Shown here: piece by piece, positions 35,600-46,402 of the stretch | Layout: every line of letters begins with the position of its first letter | Position numbering within the stretch: position 1 is the stretch's first letter | NCBI GenBank assembly: GCA_963965975.1 | Contig: OZ014413.1 | Location: 6,207,501 to 6,271,500, forward strand | From: Xestospongia bergquistia | Taxonomy: Eukaryota > Porifera > Demospongiae > Haplosclerida > Petrosiidae | Reading direction: 5' to 3' | DNA length: 64,000 nucleotides | Made by a program: the position numbers and the translations under genes | The notes under the pieces: generated by a model | What the model was told of the DNA's origin: nothing | The model's database searches: none | What the model saw: only the letters and a program-made list of their open reading frames with translations

Positions 35600-36080
35600 C
35601 CCAATTTTCTCATTAATGGACAAAGGTAATCTTAACAAGGCATCTGCATTAGCATGTAATTTAGTAGGCCTATAGGAGATATCATAAGTGTAGGCCGAAA
35701 GAAGTAAGGCCCAACGCTGCATTCTAGCTGCAGCTAAGGATGGGATACCCTTATTAGGACTCAAAATAATAGACAAGGGTTTATGGTCTGTTATAAGGGA
35801 GAATTTACGTCCATACAAATATTGGTGGAATTTTTTTACACCAAAAACTAGAGATAAGGCCTCTTTCTCAATTTGGGGATAATTTTTTTCAGCAGAGGTG
35901 AGAGTGCGTGATGCAAAGGCAATTGGTTTTTCAGAACCATCAGGGAATGAATGTGAAATAACTGCACCCACACCATAGGCAGAGGCATCAGTAGCTAAAC
36001 TTAGGGGAAGTTGACTGTCATAATGTACAAGTAATCGATTAGATACCAACTTTTTCTTGACAGTGGTTAGAGCTTGGTCG
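35600..36080 (-). other. RNase H region of the Gypsy element
   Basis: LATDASAYGVGAVISHSF and SLITDHKPLSIIL are typical of the RNase H domain after a Gypsy reverse transcriptase. Fossil part of the 33966-38369 element. Confidence 0.85.
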
Positions 36081-36189
36081 CATGCAATAGTCCACTTCCA
36101 TTTAGTATCTAGTCTTAACAATTGATTAAGTGGGTGTAGAACTGAAGCCAAATTAGACACAAATTTACCTTAATAGTTGACTAATCCCA

Positions 36190-36920
36190 ACAGGGATCGC
36201 AACTGTTGTGTATTTTGGGGTACTGAGGCATTGAGAATAGCTTGAAGCTTATTATCTGAGGAATGCAACCCTTTTTCATCTATTACATAACCCAAATACT
36301 CTACTCGATTAGTTAAAAATTCACACTTACTGTATTTCACTGTAATTCCTTCACTGGCCAGTCTCTTTAGCACTTCTTCCAGACTCTTCATGTGCTGTGT
36401 TAAGGTAGATTCTGTCACCAAGATATTGTCGATATAACAGAGCACATTAGGAATTCCTTGCAGTAAGGTATCCATAACAAGTTGAAATAATGCTGGGGCT
36501 GAGGCAACCCCAAAGGGAAGCCTATTGTATTGATACAACCCACAATGAGTATTGATTGTTACTAAGTGTCTACTATCTTCATGTAGTGTCAACTGTTGAT
36601 ATGCTTGTGATAAATCAATTTTTGAGAAAATTTTACCACCAGAGAGTGTAGCAAACAGATCATCTGGCTTAGGTAAAGGATGCTTATCAATCTCAAGAGA
36701 GGGGTTTATAGTCACTTTGTAGTCACTGTAAATTCTTAGTTTCCCATCTTTTTTTGGAACAGCAACAATCGGTGCTGCCCAACTACTATAGCTAACTTTG
36801 GTTATGATGCTGGTATCTTCCAATCGCTGTAACTCTTGTTCAATATTTTCCCTCAGGGCAAAAGGCACGGGCCTTGGCCTGAAAAATTTGGGCTTCGAGC
36901 CAGGTTTGAGATCCAGTTTA
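36190..36920 (-). other. Reverse transcriptase region of the Gypsy element
   Basis: Motifs include VPKKDGKLRI, FSKIDLSQAYQQL, RLPFGVASAPALFQ and VLCYIDNILV, in family order. Fossil part of the 33966-38369 element. Confidence 0.9.
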
Positions 36921-37119
36921 GCAGAGAAAGTCTTCATAGTACCTAACTTTTATCAAAAACTGAAGGATACTTACTAATTAATAAATCTAGCTCTATTTGA
37001 TTATTAGAAGTGCGTGTAAGTTTAATAGAACTCCAATTAAAATGAAGATGTGACATCAAAATTCCGTCCAATCAGACTGGGTTCCGACCCTTTTATCACA
37101 AGGAGACTAAGCTTACATT

Positions 37120-37420
37120 TCTGACCTTCATAGATGACATCAACATCAAATTGTCCCAACACTATAATCGCTTGAGATGTATATGTTCGTAGTACAATGT
37201 CCGAAGGGTGTAGTTTGACATTTGAAAATAATTTGTCATATGTAGACTGAGAAATCAATGACATAGCAGCTCCAGTATCGAGTTCCATTACTAAATTCTT
37301 CCCATTTAATTGTAGCTCAATAAGAACTGGAGGACTGGACTGACTAGAGACGTTACATAATAATAGTTCAGAGTCATCTATTTCATTAGTTTGTAGCCAT
37401 TTCGTATCTCTCTTAGGTTT
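37120..37420 (-). other. Aspartic protease region of the Gypsy element
   Basis: The active-site motif MELDTGAAMSLIS is visible with the later flap-like region. Fossil part of the 33966-38369 element. Confidence 0.8.
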
Positions 37421-37449
37421 CACACCACTGTGTCCCGAGGGTCTCCCCC

Positions 37450-38150
37450 AAGATCCTTCCTTCCGTCTCATGCAAGCAGGAGCAATGTAACCTACTTTGT
37501 TACATGAATGACAAGTGGCATGTTTAAATCTACAATGACTGGGAGCATGCCCTTTTTTGCAGCATCGGTAACACGGCTGTTGTGAAGGAGGCCTTCAGCA
37601 CTCCAACTCTACCATCAGACAATTTGCCAGGATGCATGGCCTGGGACATTTCATCTGCACTTTGCAGGCTCAGGGACAAGTCAACAGCCTTGGACAAGGT
37701 GAGATCCTTCTCAAGTAATAGCCTCTTTTGTATTGCTTCATTATTAAGACCACAAACGAAGAGGTCACGTAGAGCGTGGGCCAAGTGGGCTCCAAATTTA
37801 CAATTAGTAGCAAGGCGTCTCAACTCAGCCACAAAATCAGCAATAGTTTCCCCAGACTTTTGATCACGCTTGTAAAACTGAAAGCGTTCAGCAATAATGA
37901 TGGGAACGGGCTCAAAATGATCTTCCATTGTCTTAATTAAGTCTTCTAGACTCTGGTCTCGAGGTTTCCTTGTGAATAATAGTCGCTAAGGAGAGCATAA
38001 TTCTTTGCTCCTATAACAGTGAGGAAAACAGGCACCTTCTTCTCTTCAGTGACGCTGTTCGCATGGAAATATAATTTTAGTCTCTCCACATAAGTAGAGA
38101 ATCGCTCAGTCTCTGGCCTGAACTCCTGGATTTTTCCTACAATAGACATT
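37450..38150 (-). other. Gag region of the Gypsy element
   Basis: It begins MSIVGKIQEFRPETERFSTY, has the AERFQFYKRDQKSGETIADF capsid-type helix region, and ends with Cys/His zinc knuckles (CYRCCKKGHAPSHC). Fossil part of the 33966-38369 element. Confidence 0.8.
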
Positions 38151-38173
38151 TTGGTTATCCTTGTCGCCAATTG

Positions 38174-38369
38174 TGATAATTTGACTGGGAATAATTACGA
38201 TTGAATAGGATTATAACAGAATGACAAAGAAGAGAATACAACAATCACAATCAAAAAGTTAACATGTGTCTGAGCCAACTGCTACTGAGCATGCTCATAA
38301 TATAATTACATCAAATAACACAATAATGACAAATTAACATACATTAAATGCATAATTCAATACACTACA
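38174..38369 (-). repeat. LTR, 5' end of the Gypsy element
   Basis: 196 bases matching 33966-34161. The TTGGCGACAAGG primer-site region lies directly inside it at about 38156-38172. Confidence 0.9.
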
Positions 38370-38374
38370 GAGTG

Positions 38375-39490
38375 ATCCATTGTAACTCTCCTTAAAGTAT
38401 TACAATTCTCTCAGTCATTTTGATTGTCTTATATTAACACCGTTTTGTATTTCATCTATATAGTACTACTATTTCTGACAAGATCCCAAAAAGTAAAATA
38501 TTTTTCATTGTTTGCTTTCTTCATAAGTTTTTGGTTCACCTTTACTTACCAAGGGAAAACATAATCATAATTAATAAGTTAATATAGGTATGTTTTTGAC
38601 TAAAACTATAAAGATACAGGTCCTTAATTTTTGCAATAAATACATTATTAGTGTTCAATTTTTATATAATTTTGGCCAACCATTACAATTACTGTTTTGT
38701 TACTTCTAGGTCTTTCATTGCTGGTATAACTCAACTTGTCCTTAATCTAATGTATAAATCAATTAATTTTAAAGATCTCATTCAGTTCTTTTCTAGAATC
38801 TATATGTAGTACATCATTAGTTTGAAAACAATTAGTTTGAAGCATTAGTTTGAAACATCTTATGTACTTTGATAAATCCTTGGTTATTTGCTACCACAAT
38901 ATATTGAGCCCTACAACAAAATGCAGAGATTTACATACAAAACATAGCTATTTTTTGAAAATGAAGAAAATCAGGTGATTTATTGTTACTGGTACACTTT
39001 GGAGCAATTGGGACACCATTCTCCTTGAAAAATCATATATATACGCTGATATACTTACATATACCTGTATTAATAAATACCAATTTTTTAATACCTTTAA
39101 TAGCAGGCTCTAACAGTCAATCAATGCCAAATTCAGTTACTGTGGTGCTTTTTTGCCAACACTAGAAGTTGAATAGTGTTAATATTTGATCTCAAGGAAG
39201 GCCTTAGGTTTCCTAGCATGTAGTAAAATGCACCTTAATAGAGGCATAAACAAAATAAAGTATGTAAAGCTTCATTAATTGATCATATCAATCTAACCAA
39301 GTTTGTGAATTTTATGACGAGATCCCAAAGGATTACAAATATCTAATTCGTCCTAGTATAGTTTCAGTAGTACCTCACACAGACTAGAATGGAACAGTGC
39401 GAACTACTATTTTTGGCTTCTACAAAATTAACACACATATAACTTATGATTCACTTATATGCATTTATTTTACTCATACCACAAAATCAA
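38375..39490. other. AT-rich gap, no gene seen
   Basis: Short repeats of TTAGTTTGAAACAT type occur near 38816-38860. A 60-codon plus-strand frame at 38983-39165 has no recognisable feature. Confidence 0.35.
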
Positions 39491-39499
39491 AATGCTTTC

Positions 39500-40065
39500 A
39501 GCAGTACTGTAGCTGCTGATGAAATGATATGACACCATCAAACAGTTTGGTCACGGGACTATCAAACACATCATCAATTGGGGTGGATATTGTATCTTCA
39601 TCCATGTTCTTTGACACAAGGGCTTGATGAAGACGTGATTTTAAGGATGCTGTAATCAAATCTACCAAGTCCTGAACATCTTCTATAATACCATCAGTTG
39701 TTGCTCTTCAGAAGCTTCTGGTTTCCCGTGTTTTTAATATCCACCTTACTGCATATGATTGCATGTCATCTGTGCCAAGTAACAATTCACTGTTATTGGA
39801 AGAACCAAGGGTCATCTGCCTGCTGAAAGCCTAAAACTTGATCGTCAACTTGATCATCGTTTTAATCATCAACAAAAGTTGGCTGATTCTCAGGCTGATT
39901 ATGCTGATTATGCTTCAACGTATAGTTCTGGTATTTTCTGAAATTCTTGAAGGTTCTGGAACATCCGTTAACTGTACACTGAATGCTAAATCCATGGTTT
40001 AACAAAAGATATTCAGATGGAGCAGTAAAGTCTTCCACACAATAATGACAGAGAAAGGTGGCCAT
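39500..40065 (-). CDS. C2H2 zinc-finger gene fragment, transposon-related family
   Basis: The ATG ending at 40065 opens MATFLCHYCVEDFTAPSEYL, then IQCTVNGCSRTFKNFRKYQ and a closing histidine region (TLKHNQH). These are two C2H2-type fingers in the arrangement C-x2-C...H, C-x4-C...H. The frame stops at 39862. Further down the same strand, coding-like sequence reads DVQDLVDLITASLKSRLHQA, VSKNMDEDTI and DVFDSPVTKLFDG (about 39690-39525), probably a later part of the same protein after frame changes. This fits the N-terminal half of the FCDG/YYD-type family seen at 30.1-30.5 kb. The later exons are missing here. A nucleic-acid-binding role is inferred from the fingers. Confidence 0.5.
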
Positions 40066-40193
40066 GGCAAATATTAATCTCCCCCCTAGACCCGCTCTGT
40101 GCATGCCTATTACCATCACGTGATGAAAGAAAAAGCGCAAAAGCACTGAAAGTGGAAGAATAGAAAGTTACAAGCTGGATCTCTAGTTCTAAA
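40066..40193. promoter_or_regulatory. Divergent promoter with a palindromic E-box
   Basis: Only 128 bases separate the ATG of the minus-strand C2H2 frame from the ATG of the plus-strand SAM-like frame. The gap is GC-richer than its surroundings and holds the 10-base palindrome ATCACGTGAT at 40115-40124. A shared bidirectional promoter is inference from this layout. Confidence 0.4.
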
Positions 40194-40376
40194 ATGGCGA
40201 AGCAGTTTGACAGTTTTTCATCAGTTGAAGTTTGTGATTACTTACGAAGACATGCTCCATCATTGGACAACTCTGTTTTTGAAAAGATAAATTTTCTGTA
40301 CATGGGATATTCATGTGAATATGATATTTTTAGCCACTCTACTTGTCCCTTTGGGGCCACTGTGATATTCTCATAA
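40194..40376 (+). CDS. Short reading frame with SAM-like N-terminus
   Basis: 60 codons from a good ATG (AAAATGG context). MAKQFDSFSSVEVCDYLRRH then PSLDNSVFEKIN resembles the first helices of a SAM domain (V..V..WL, then a V..(x)F.(x)N segment), but the remainder (MGYSCEYDIF...) does not continue the fold. It may be a first exon whose donor I cannot place, or a truncated gene. It lies head-to-head with the C2H2 gene. Confidence 0.3.
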   Translation: MAKQFDSFSSVEVCDYLRRHAPSLDNSVFEKINFLYMGYSCEYDIFSHSTCPFGATVIFS

Positions 40377-40834
40377 GATAAGACATATTTCATGCATCCT
40401 TATATGGTAATCTCACTATTCATGATCAATGTATGCTTTGCCTTCTCTTGTTATGTTTATTTTACATCTTATTATGGTAGTAGCATTCTTTTAACCAAAA
40501 CATTATTTAGAAGAATACAGGATAATGAAGTCTTTTTTAAAAGTGCTGATACTTACAATATATATTTTAAGAAATTGTTTTTTTTTGATTATGATGTAAG
40601 CATTAGTATTGTCACATATTATTCAATTATATCAAGATAAGTAGTTGATGCATTTATAACTAAATGATTAGTTATACTAAAAGAATTAATAATTTTGCTT
40701 TCAGCATAAGCTGTAAATACAAACACAAGTTAACTTACAAAATCATGATGTGTTATTTTACAAAAAGGATGTTTAGTACACATTTTCTTTCTATTAAATA
40801 TTTTTAGCTGATCTATAGTAATATCTCATTTCAT
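40377..40834. other. AT-rich spacer, no gene seen
   Basis: An 82-codon plus-strand frame at 40392-40640 is hydrophobic and AT-driven, with no motif. Nothing else is visible. Confidence 0.35.
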
Positions 40835-42119
40835 ATTTTACTTTGACCACTCACACTAAGGCAGAATCAGTTGAATTGTACTTTTGATTGTGTTTTAGCT
40901 AGTCAGGTTTCAATACTCCTATATTATATTAAACAATTGCAAGTCCTCTAAGGTAGAACCAGTCAAACTGTACTTTTGATTATGTTCTAGCTAGTCAAGT
41001 CTCAATACTCCTACATTATATTGAACAACTGCAAGTCCCTTATCAAGTGTGTGTTACTAAATTGTGGAGGAAAGTGGGGATATTAAGCTGCATAAACCAA
41101 TTTTAAGTAGAATATCAAATTTGTTCTAAAAAGTAACAATACAATTAATCAAGAATACAGGCTATCCCTTCGTAAGCATTGCTATGGTGTTGCTGATAAT
41201 GATGAACTAGTACTATGATAATGATGAATTTGGAACTTATTACAAGCTGTTTTATTTAAAGTTATTGTGGTTATATTTAATTTGTATATTACATGTAACA
41301 TATGTAGACTTGTAGAGTATAATTTTAGCTATTTCCTATAATTTATGAACATCTATATACTCAACATTTTTGATGTCTACGTACATAATTATTATTACAA
41401 ATAATTTAAAGGTTCTCCAAAGTCTATCTTTATCAATATATTGGAATATGTATTTCAACTGACTTCATTATCTATCCAAAGCAAACTGAAGTTCAATTTG
41501 CTGGCAATCATCAAATATTCAAATATTCATTATTGTATTTATATAAAGGCTAGTTTGAGTTTCCATCAAACTTTAAGCGGAAACTTTTGTTAAATTGTCT
41601 GTCAATAATTATGATAGTTTCTTAATTTATTTCTAGTGATAGAGCTAAGAAGACAGTTGATAGATGCAACATTTCAAGATCAACTATTTACTTACTTGTA
41701 AAAAAGATTTTTCAATATAACTATAAATGCTCATCATACTCTGGGATGCTCTGACATGTGCACGTGTCAAGTTAGTGCTGTTACTTACTTTGATTCTGTA
41801 AGCATAGCAATAATATTTGTCATTAATAAAATAACTATCTATACCATTATATAGACTGACTTGATTTTACTATTATGATATCAGTGAATATTATGTACAA
41901 GCTTGTTTACTGACATAACCTAGAATAATTTGAGATGATAAAGAATCTATGACTGTAATTTTAAATTAAAAAGCAATATAGTATATTCAGCAATTATATC
42001 AACAATCTAATCATATATATGTTAAATTCAAAGATCTAAAAAATAAAATAAATTCTAATGTTATGCAAAAGTTATGTATATAGTAGATATAACTGTATAC
42101 ACATAGATGTAATAATATG
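40835..42119. repeat. Segmental duplication, 3' flank shared with 3500-4596
   Basis: Follows the same order of non-coding blocks as 3500-4596 in the same orientation. A tandem duplication of about 95 bases (GCAGAATCAG...TGCAAGTCC, then GTAGAACCAG...TGCAAGTCC) at 40860-41040 is unique to this copy. Confidence 0.85.
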
Positions 42120-43628
42120 TCAGTTAGTGCACTCAAGTGAATGTCCCATCTCATTATTATATTCTTCTTCCTGGTCCATATATCTATCATAATGTTCTTC
42201 AGCTATTATATGTATGTTGACTTCATTCTCTCTCACACGTAACTTGTAATGCCTAGCTAGTATCAGAAACACTATCAGTATAATAAGAATAATCACACTC
42301 TTAGCTATGAAATAGTAAACACTTTGGCATGTTCTCTCTTCTTCACATGCAAATAAATATTTGCTGTTAATAGTAATAACATAACCAACACCACGTGCTG
42401 CATACCATAATCCAACCATCAATCCTCTCATTTCATGTGGAGATTGAGCTATTGTAAATGCTAAGGATGTTGGGAAAATTAAAGCAAATCCTATTCCATA
42501 TAAACATTGAGAAACAATAGCAGCTTTGTATGAGGTTGTATCAAAAAGAATATGATCCTTGCAAGCAAGAATTATGACAGAATATGTTGTAGTAAATAAT
42601 GAGAAAACTAGTCCAAGTCCAATTCTTTTAAGCATACTTGGAATGTATTTGTGAAAACAAGGATATATGATTAATTGATAGAAGAGAATTAAAAGTGAAG
42701 CTACTAAATGAGATAATGCATTTTTGAACATAAAGCAATCAAAAAATGACAACTCTTCATTGGATTTATAGTAACTGATCCACTTAATCTCCTCAGCACA
42801 AACAAGACCAATAATGCAGATAAATAATGGTGCCAATCGAATAACTACTATGACATTCTCTACCTCTTCCTCTGTGAATGGTCCGCCATATTTTTCTTTT
42901 CCTAGTTCTAATCTGGAAGGATAGTTCTCCTCCCAATAGGTTAAAGCACTACGATTCCTGGGATACTTGTTTTTCCTGGCATAGTTGAGTACTTTAACAA
43001 TCAATTTGACAGGATTAACAATGTGAGATGTAGTATCCAGCCAATGTTTAAAGACAAAGTTAGTGACAATGACAATAGACACAGCCACACCTGATAGCAC
43101 ATATGACACAACAAAGAAGTGATTTATCAAACATTGCACAATTATAACAATACAAAAAATTGCAGGCAAACTCAGTGAGTGCCAATATATAATAGCACTT
43201 AATTTGTCACCTGAAGCACCAATTGCTTGATCAATGTTAAATTGGACAATATTAGATCGTAGACATGAGTATCCAATGACTTGTAGCAAATATCCAACAC
43301 CACTTATTATAAGAAATACCATATTATAATGTAAAAAATTCTTGATGTTATAACACAAACCAGCAGCCAGCCATGAAAAAAATGTAAGATACACACCAGT
43401 AATGATAGATGCATACCTACCTACTTTTACATCAGCTAGCAGACCAAAGAAGGGAAATAAAAGGAAAAAAAGACAGTATCCAATATCAAAGACTATGTGA
43501 TGAGCATGGCTATTACCATCATAAAGATTTGCTGCAAAAGATTGAATCAAACTTAAATGAACGTTCATAGACACATCCCAAAAGATAACAAGCAGTACTG
43601 ATCGAGAGTTGACTAAAAACCTGAGCAT
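42120..43628 (-). CDS. POT/SLC15-like multi-pass membrane transporter, 502 residues
   Basis: Intact single-exon gene. About twelve hydrophobic segments lie in two halves. Residues 62-71 are GLLADVKVGR, the MFS loop 2-3 signature. Residues 126-134 (NIVQFNIDQ) and the following IIYWHSLSL correspond to the PTR2-type FG.DQ...F.(x)W segment. A long cytoplasmic loop (about 203-258) holds RSALTYWEENYPSRLELGKE and KYGGPFTEEEVENV, shared by all paralogues here. Residues 391-409 (FTIAQSPHEMRGLMVGLWY) match the second POT signature. An acidic tail (about 465-502) ends MGHSLECTN. The helix-1 E-x-x-E-R motif of proton-coupled peptide transporters is not visible, so substrate and coupling are uncertain. 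Length is near the POT norm. Three decayed copies lie at 2-13 kb. Confidence 0.75.
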   Translation of the reverse strand: MLRFLVNSRSVLLVIFWDVSMNVHLSLIQSFAANLYDGNSHAHHIVFDIGYCLFFLLFPFFGLLADVKVGRYASIITGVYLTFFSWLAAGLCYNIKNFLHYNMVFLIISGVGYLLQVIGYSCLRSNIVQFNIDQAIGASGDKLSAIIYWHSLSLPAIFCIVIIVQCLINHFFVVSYVLSGVAVSIVIVTNFVFKHWLDTTSHIVNPVKLIVKVLNYARKNKYPRNRSALTYWEENYPSRLELGKEKYGGPFTEEEVENVIVVIRLAPLFICIIGLVCAEEIKWISYYKSNEELSFFDCFMFKNALSHLVASLLILFYQLIIYPCFHKYIPSMLKRIGLGLVFSLFTTTYSVIILACKDHILFDTTSYKAAIVSQCLYGIGFALIFPTSLAFTIAQSPHEMRGLMVGLWYAARGVGYVITINSKYLFACEEERTCQSVYYFIAKSVIILIILIVFLILARHYKLRVRENEVNIHIIAEEHYDRYMDQEEEYNNEMGHSLECTN

Positions 43629-43802
43629 TGTCCATAAATGTAGAGCTAGATAAGTAGTTGAACTAAAGATATGATAATCAAATTAAAAAATCAATTTTCT
43701 TTACTTTCAGTATAAACATTAGAAATGTAACATATTACTGTAGTATAGGAATGTCAACCTTAATGAATGATTGTCAACAACTTACTCAATATGTAAACAT
43801 TA

Positions 43803-44299
43803 ATGACCTTATTTGCAAAAAAGGGACATCTTCTGTCAAAACATTTGTGACCTAAAAAAACATCATTAAGACGTATCAAAAACAGTTTTGCATACATACA
43901 GAATACTTATGCATATATATATGACAACTGTATGCAGTGGCAGAGGAACCTATGGGGCATCAGGGGCACATGCCCCCCCCCCCCAAAAAAAAAAATTTAC
44001 ACTGAAGTATGCAATATGTAAAGAACAATGAAAAACAGTCATTGTAATTATAACAGAATTATGCAAATTGGGTACCAAAATTGATGTGTATTTAAGGGAT
44101 TAAAAGCAAAAACACTCCTTAGCTTCTAGGGGTTGTGCCCCCCAGACCCCCTCCTTTGGTGCCCACAAATTCAAATATGTTCCTCCACCCATGACTGTAT
44201 GCATACAAAACTGTTTTTGAGATGTTTTAACAGTTGAATTTTCACAAATCAGGTCACAAATGCTTTAACAGAAGTGTCCCTTTTTGCAAATCAGGTCAT
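43803..44299. mobile_element. MITE of the 9180-9411 family, carrying a nested insertion
   Basis: The left end ATGACCTTATTTGCAAAAAA and right end ...TTTTTGCAAATCAGGTCAT are inverted. Without the inner insertion at 43936-44194 and one copy of its 8-base duplication, the element is about 230 bases, matching the 232-base copy at 9180. It sits upstream of the intact transporter, at a different site from the 9-kb copy: the 9-kb paralogous sequence near 9520 is empty here. Confidence 0.8.
43936..44194. mobile_element. hAT-like MITE of about 259 bases nested in the MITE
   Basis: It starts AGTGGCAGAGGAACC and ends GTTCCTCCACCCATGA, imperfectly inverted, with CTGTATGC directly repeated on both sides (43928-43935 and 44195-44202). 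An 8-base duplication and AGTGG/AGGGG-type ends suit hAT elements, and the C-rich/G-rich flanks (GGGGCACATGCCCCCCC) resemble the ends of the hAT at 27046-28752. No coding capacity. Confidence 0.7.
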
Positions 44300-45300
44300 A
44301 TTTTTCTTGTTAATTTTATCTTTCAAATCACATATGACAGATAAACAACTAATCTTATTTTCTGAGAACAATATCAGTTCAATACCTGAATACTATTCAA
44401 AAAGAAATTGATCGTTTTACTTTCGGTACAAGCATTAGTATGTGTCTTTTTTATATAAATGTTAGTAAATGATTGAAACTTGAGAGAACACAAAGTATAC
44501 AAAATATAAATATATAATTTAATTAGTACAAGATATGTTTATCTTTATACAAGTTATGTCAAATATAAGCACTTTTTCGTTTATCTTATATAACACAGAT
44601 GAAACATAAACAATCCTGTTATTGTAGAATGTCTTTAACTTGAATATGATAATTTCTCTGTTCATCATCAACTTCTGCAGTGACGAAAAATTTGGTCGTT
44701 AAGAGAATGATGATGAACCAAGGTAATAAATAGTAATTTATGAAATAAATTTGTGACTTTAAGACAGGCATGATGATATAATTAACTAACATGACAAGTT
44801 TAATCTCACAAACGGTGATCTTGGGTAAATGATAGTAAAGAGTAACATAAGCATTTACTTCTATTTTTATAAATAGCTACTCTACATGATAACTCTGGAC
44901 CCATTGCTTCTACCATGCCACAACTATTACAAGGTTTATTTGATGGGCTAAATTACACATCATAAGAAAATAAAGAAATGCATTAATTCCCCACTCCCCC
45001 CCCCCCTCTTCCCCCCCAAAAATAATTATCATTGGAGTAACAAGATCATTTCTACTATTGAATTCATCTTTTTTGTAAGTGACATGGATAAAAGTAATAA
45101 TTATTTATTTGAAATACTTACAACTAAATCATCACAATCAGTTGACTAGCTAAACCTACAGATTACTTTCTTGACTCAATTACACAAATTATAGGCAATA
45201 TTAAAACAAATGTCACTTCTTTGATCTTATCCACAGCTCAGGAAAAAGGGAAACGGTCCAATGATGTAAGACCATTTGTAGTTACTCCATTTTAATGCAC
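44300..45300. other. Duplicated upstream region of the transporter gene
   Basis: Matches 9415-10300 throughout. It contains a C-rich run at 44990-45018 absent from the other copy, which may be another small insertion. No coding sequence. Confidence 0.5.
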
Positions 45301-45649
45301 CAACCTATATAGTACCTCTCTCTTCCTACTACTGATGACTCATGCAAGAAGTCAACTCAATATAAAGAAGTAGATTAATGATAAACAAATGTGTGTCTGA
45401 CTTACGCATAACTATGCATAAGAACAGTCCTCGTTGTTACTCCACTGCACTGACATCCGTACCATAGAAAATGAAAGTTAGAAACTAGTTATAGCTTTAT
45501 TTGAACAGGTTCAAACATTTCCAAGTGTCTTAGACAGGCAGTGTGCTTATGTCTTGAGGGAAAATTTAATTATGTCATCGCGTGCTTTATTTCGTTAAAA
45601 ACGGTTAAGAAAAGAATGCATGATGTCTGGGACTTGTTCAATGTATTAG

Positions 45650-45838
45650 AGGTTTATTATGGAGAGATTCATGGAAGCAAACTTAGGCAAGGGCCAACAT
45701 AAGCTCACCAAAAAGCTGCAAACTCTTAAAAATGAGTGGATTGAGAGGGGATATAAAGTCCGGAAACTTGAAGCAGAAACCAAGGAGGTAGAAGTTCAAA
45801 GAAGACATAAATCTAGCATGAAATCAGAGGATTGATGA
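45650..45838 (+). other. Lys/Glu-rich coiled-coil-like reading frame of unknown origin
   Basis: From an ATG near 45659 the frame reads MERFMEANLGKGQHKLTKKL then KNEWIERGYKVRKLEAETKE and ends soon after, where it runs into transporter sequence in another frame. The heptad-like charge pattern suggests a coiled coil. No family recognised. It may be an exon scrap joined by rearrangement. Confidence 0.3.
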
Positions 45839-45908
45839 TTGGATTATGGTATGGAACATGTGCTGTTGGTTATATTCTCACTATCAACAGCAAATATCTT
45901 GATTATTG
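45811..45908 (+). pseudogene. Small POT/SLC15-like fragment on the plus strand
   Basis: EIRGLMIGLWYGTCAVGYIL then TINSKYL corresponds to residues about 399-425 of the 42-kb transporter. It lies in the opposite orientation to that gene, and it ends at the 87-base repeat beginning at 45905. Its upstream side is joined to unrelated coding sequence. Confidence 0.75.
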
Positions 45909-46402
45909 ATTTTTAGTATTGGTTGTACAGACTAACATAAAGTCTGAAATGTTCTATCATATCTATTACCTCTCCACTTATGCCTTTTCAACAACTATTG
46001 GTGAAAAGCTACGTAGCTATATACGCATAGGCGTGGCTACCTCTGGCTACCATCGACGTGCTGTCATGGTTAATAATTTCAACAGTGGGACGCTCTATCT
46101 CACTAGCTTCATGGAGGGTGAAAAATATCTAGGACTTTGTATGTCTGCCGTGTCTGCTGATGAGATCTCCGGTTAGAAGATCGAAACAACCTTGCTCATT
46201 TCAACCAATTATCATCTGTCGAGGACTCTATTCCAGCTATTTCATTGGCTGTTGCTATGGACTCATTAGATGTATTTTGATTGGTTGTTGTGTTGTATAT
46301 ATAGCTTGGTTTTTTTATTGATTTTTAGTATTGGTTGTACAGACTAACATAAAGTCTGAAATGTTCTATCATATCTATTACCTCTCCACTTATGCCTTTT
46401 CA

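Larger units (their letters stand above)
33966..38369 (-). mobile_element. Gypsy-type (Metaviridae-like) LTR retrotransposon, young but broken
   Basis: A 4.4-kb element in minus orientation with two 196-base LTRs, TG...CA ends and a 5-base target duplication GAGTG on each side (33961-33965 and 38370-38374). After the 5' LTR comes a TGGCGACAAGG-type primer site, and before the 3' LTR a purine tract (GTGGGGAGAAA). The parts are in Gypsy order: gag with zinc knuckles, protease with DTGA, reverse transcriptase, RNase H, then integrase with zinc-binding and core regions. The LTRs differ at two positions by eye, so insertion was recent. The reading frame is interrupted in about five places, and I regard the element as dead. 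Confidence 0.9.

Noticed and set aside
37582-37863. 93-codon plus-strand frame
   Set aside because: Antisense shadow of the Gypsy gag region.
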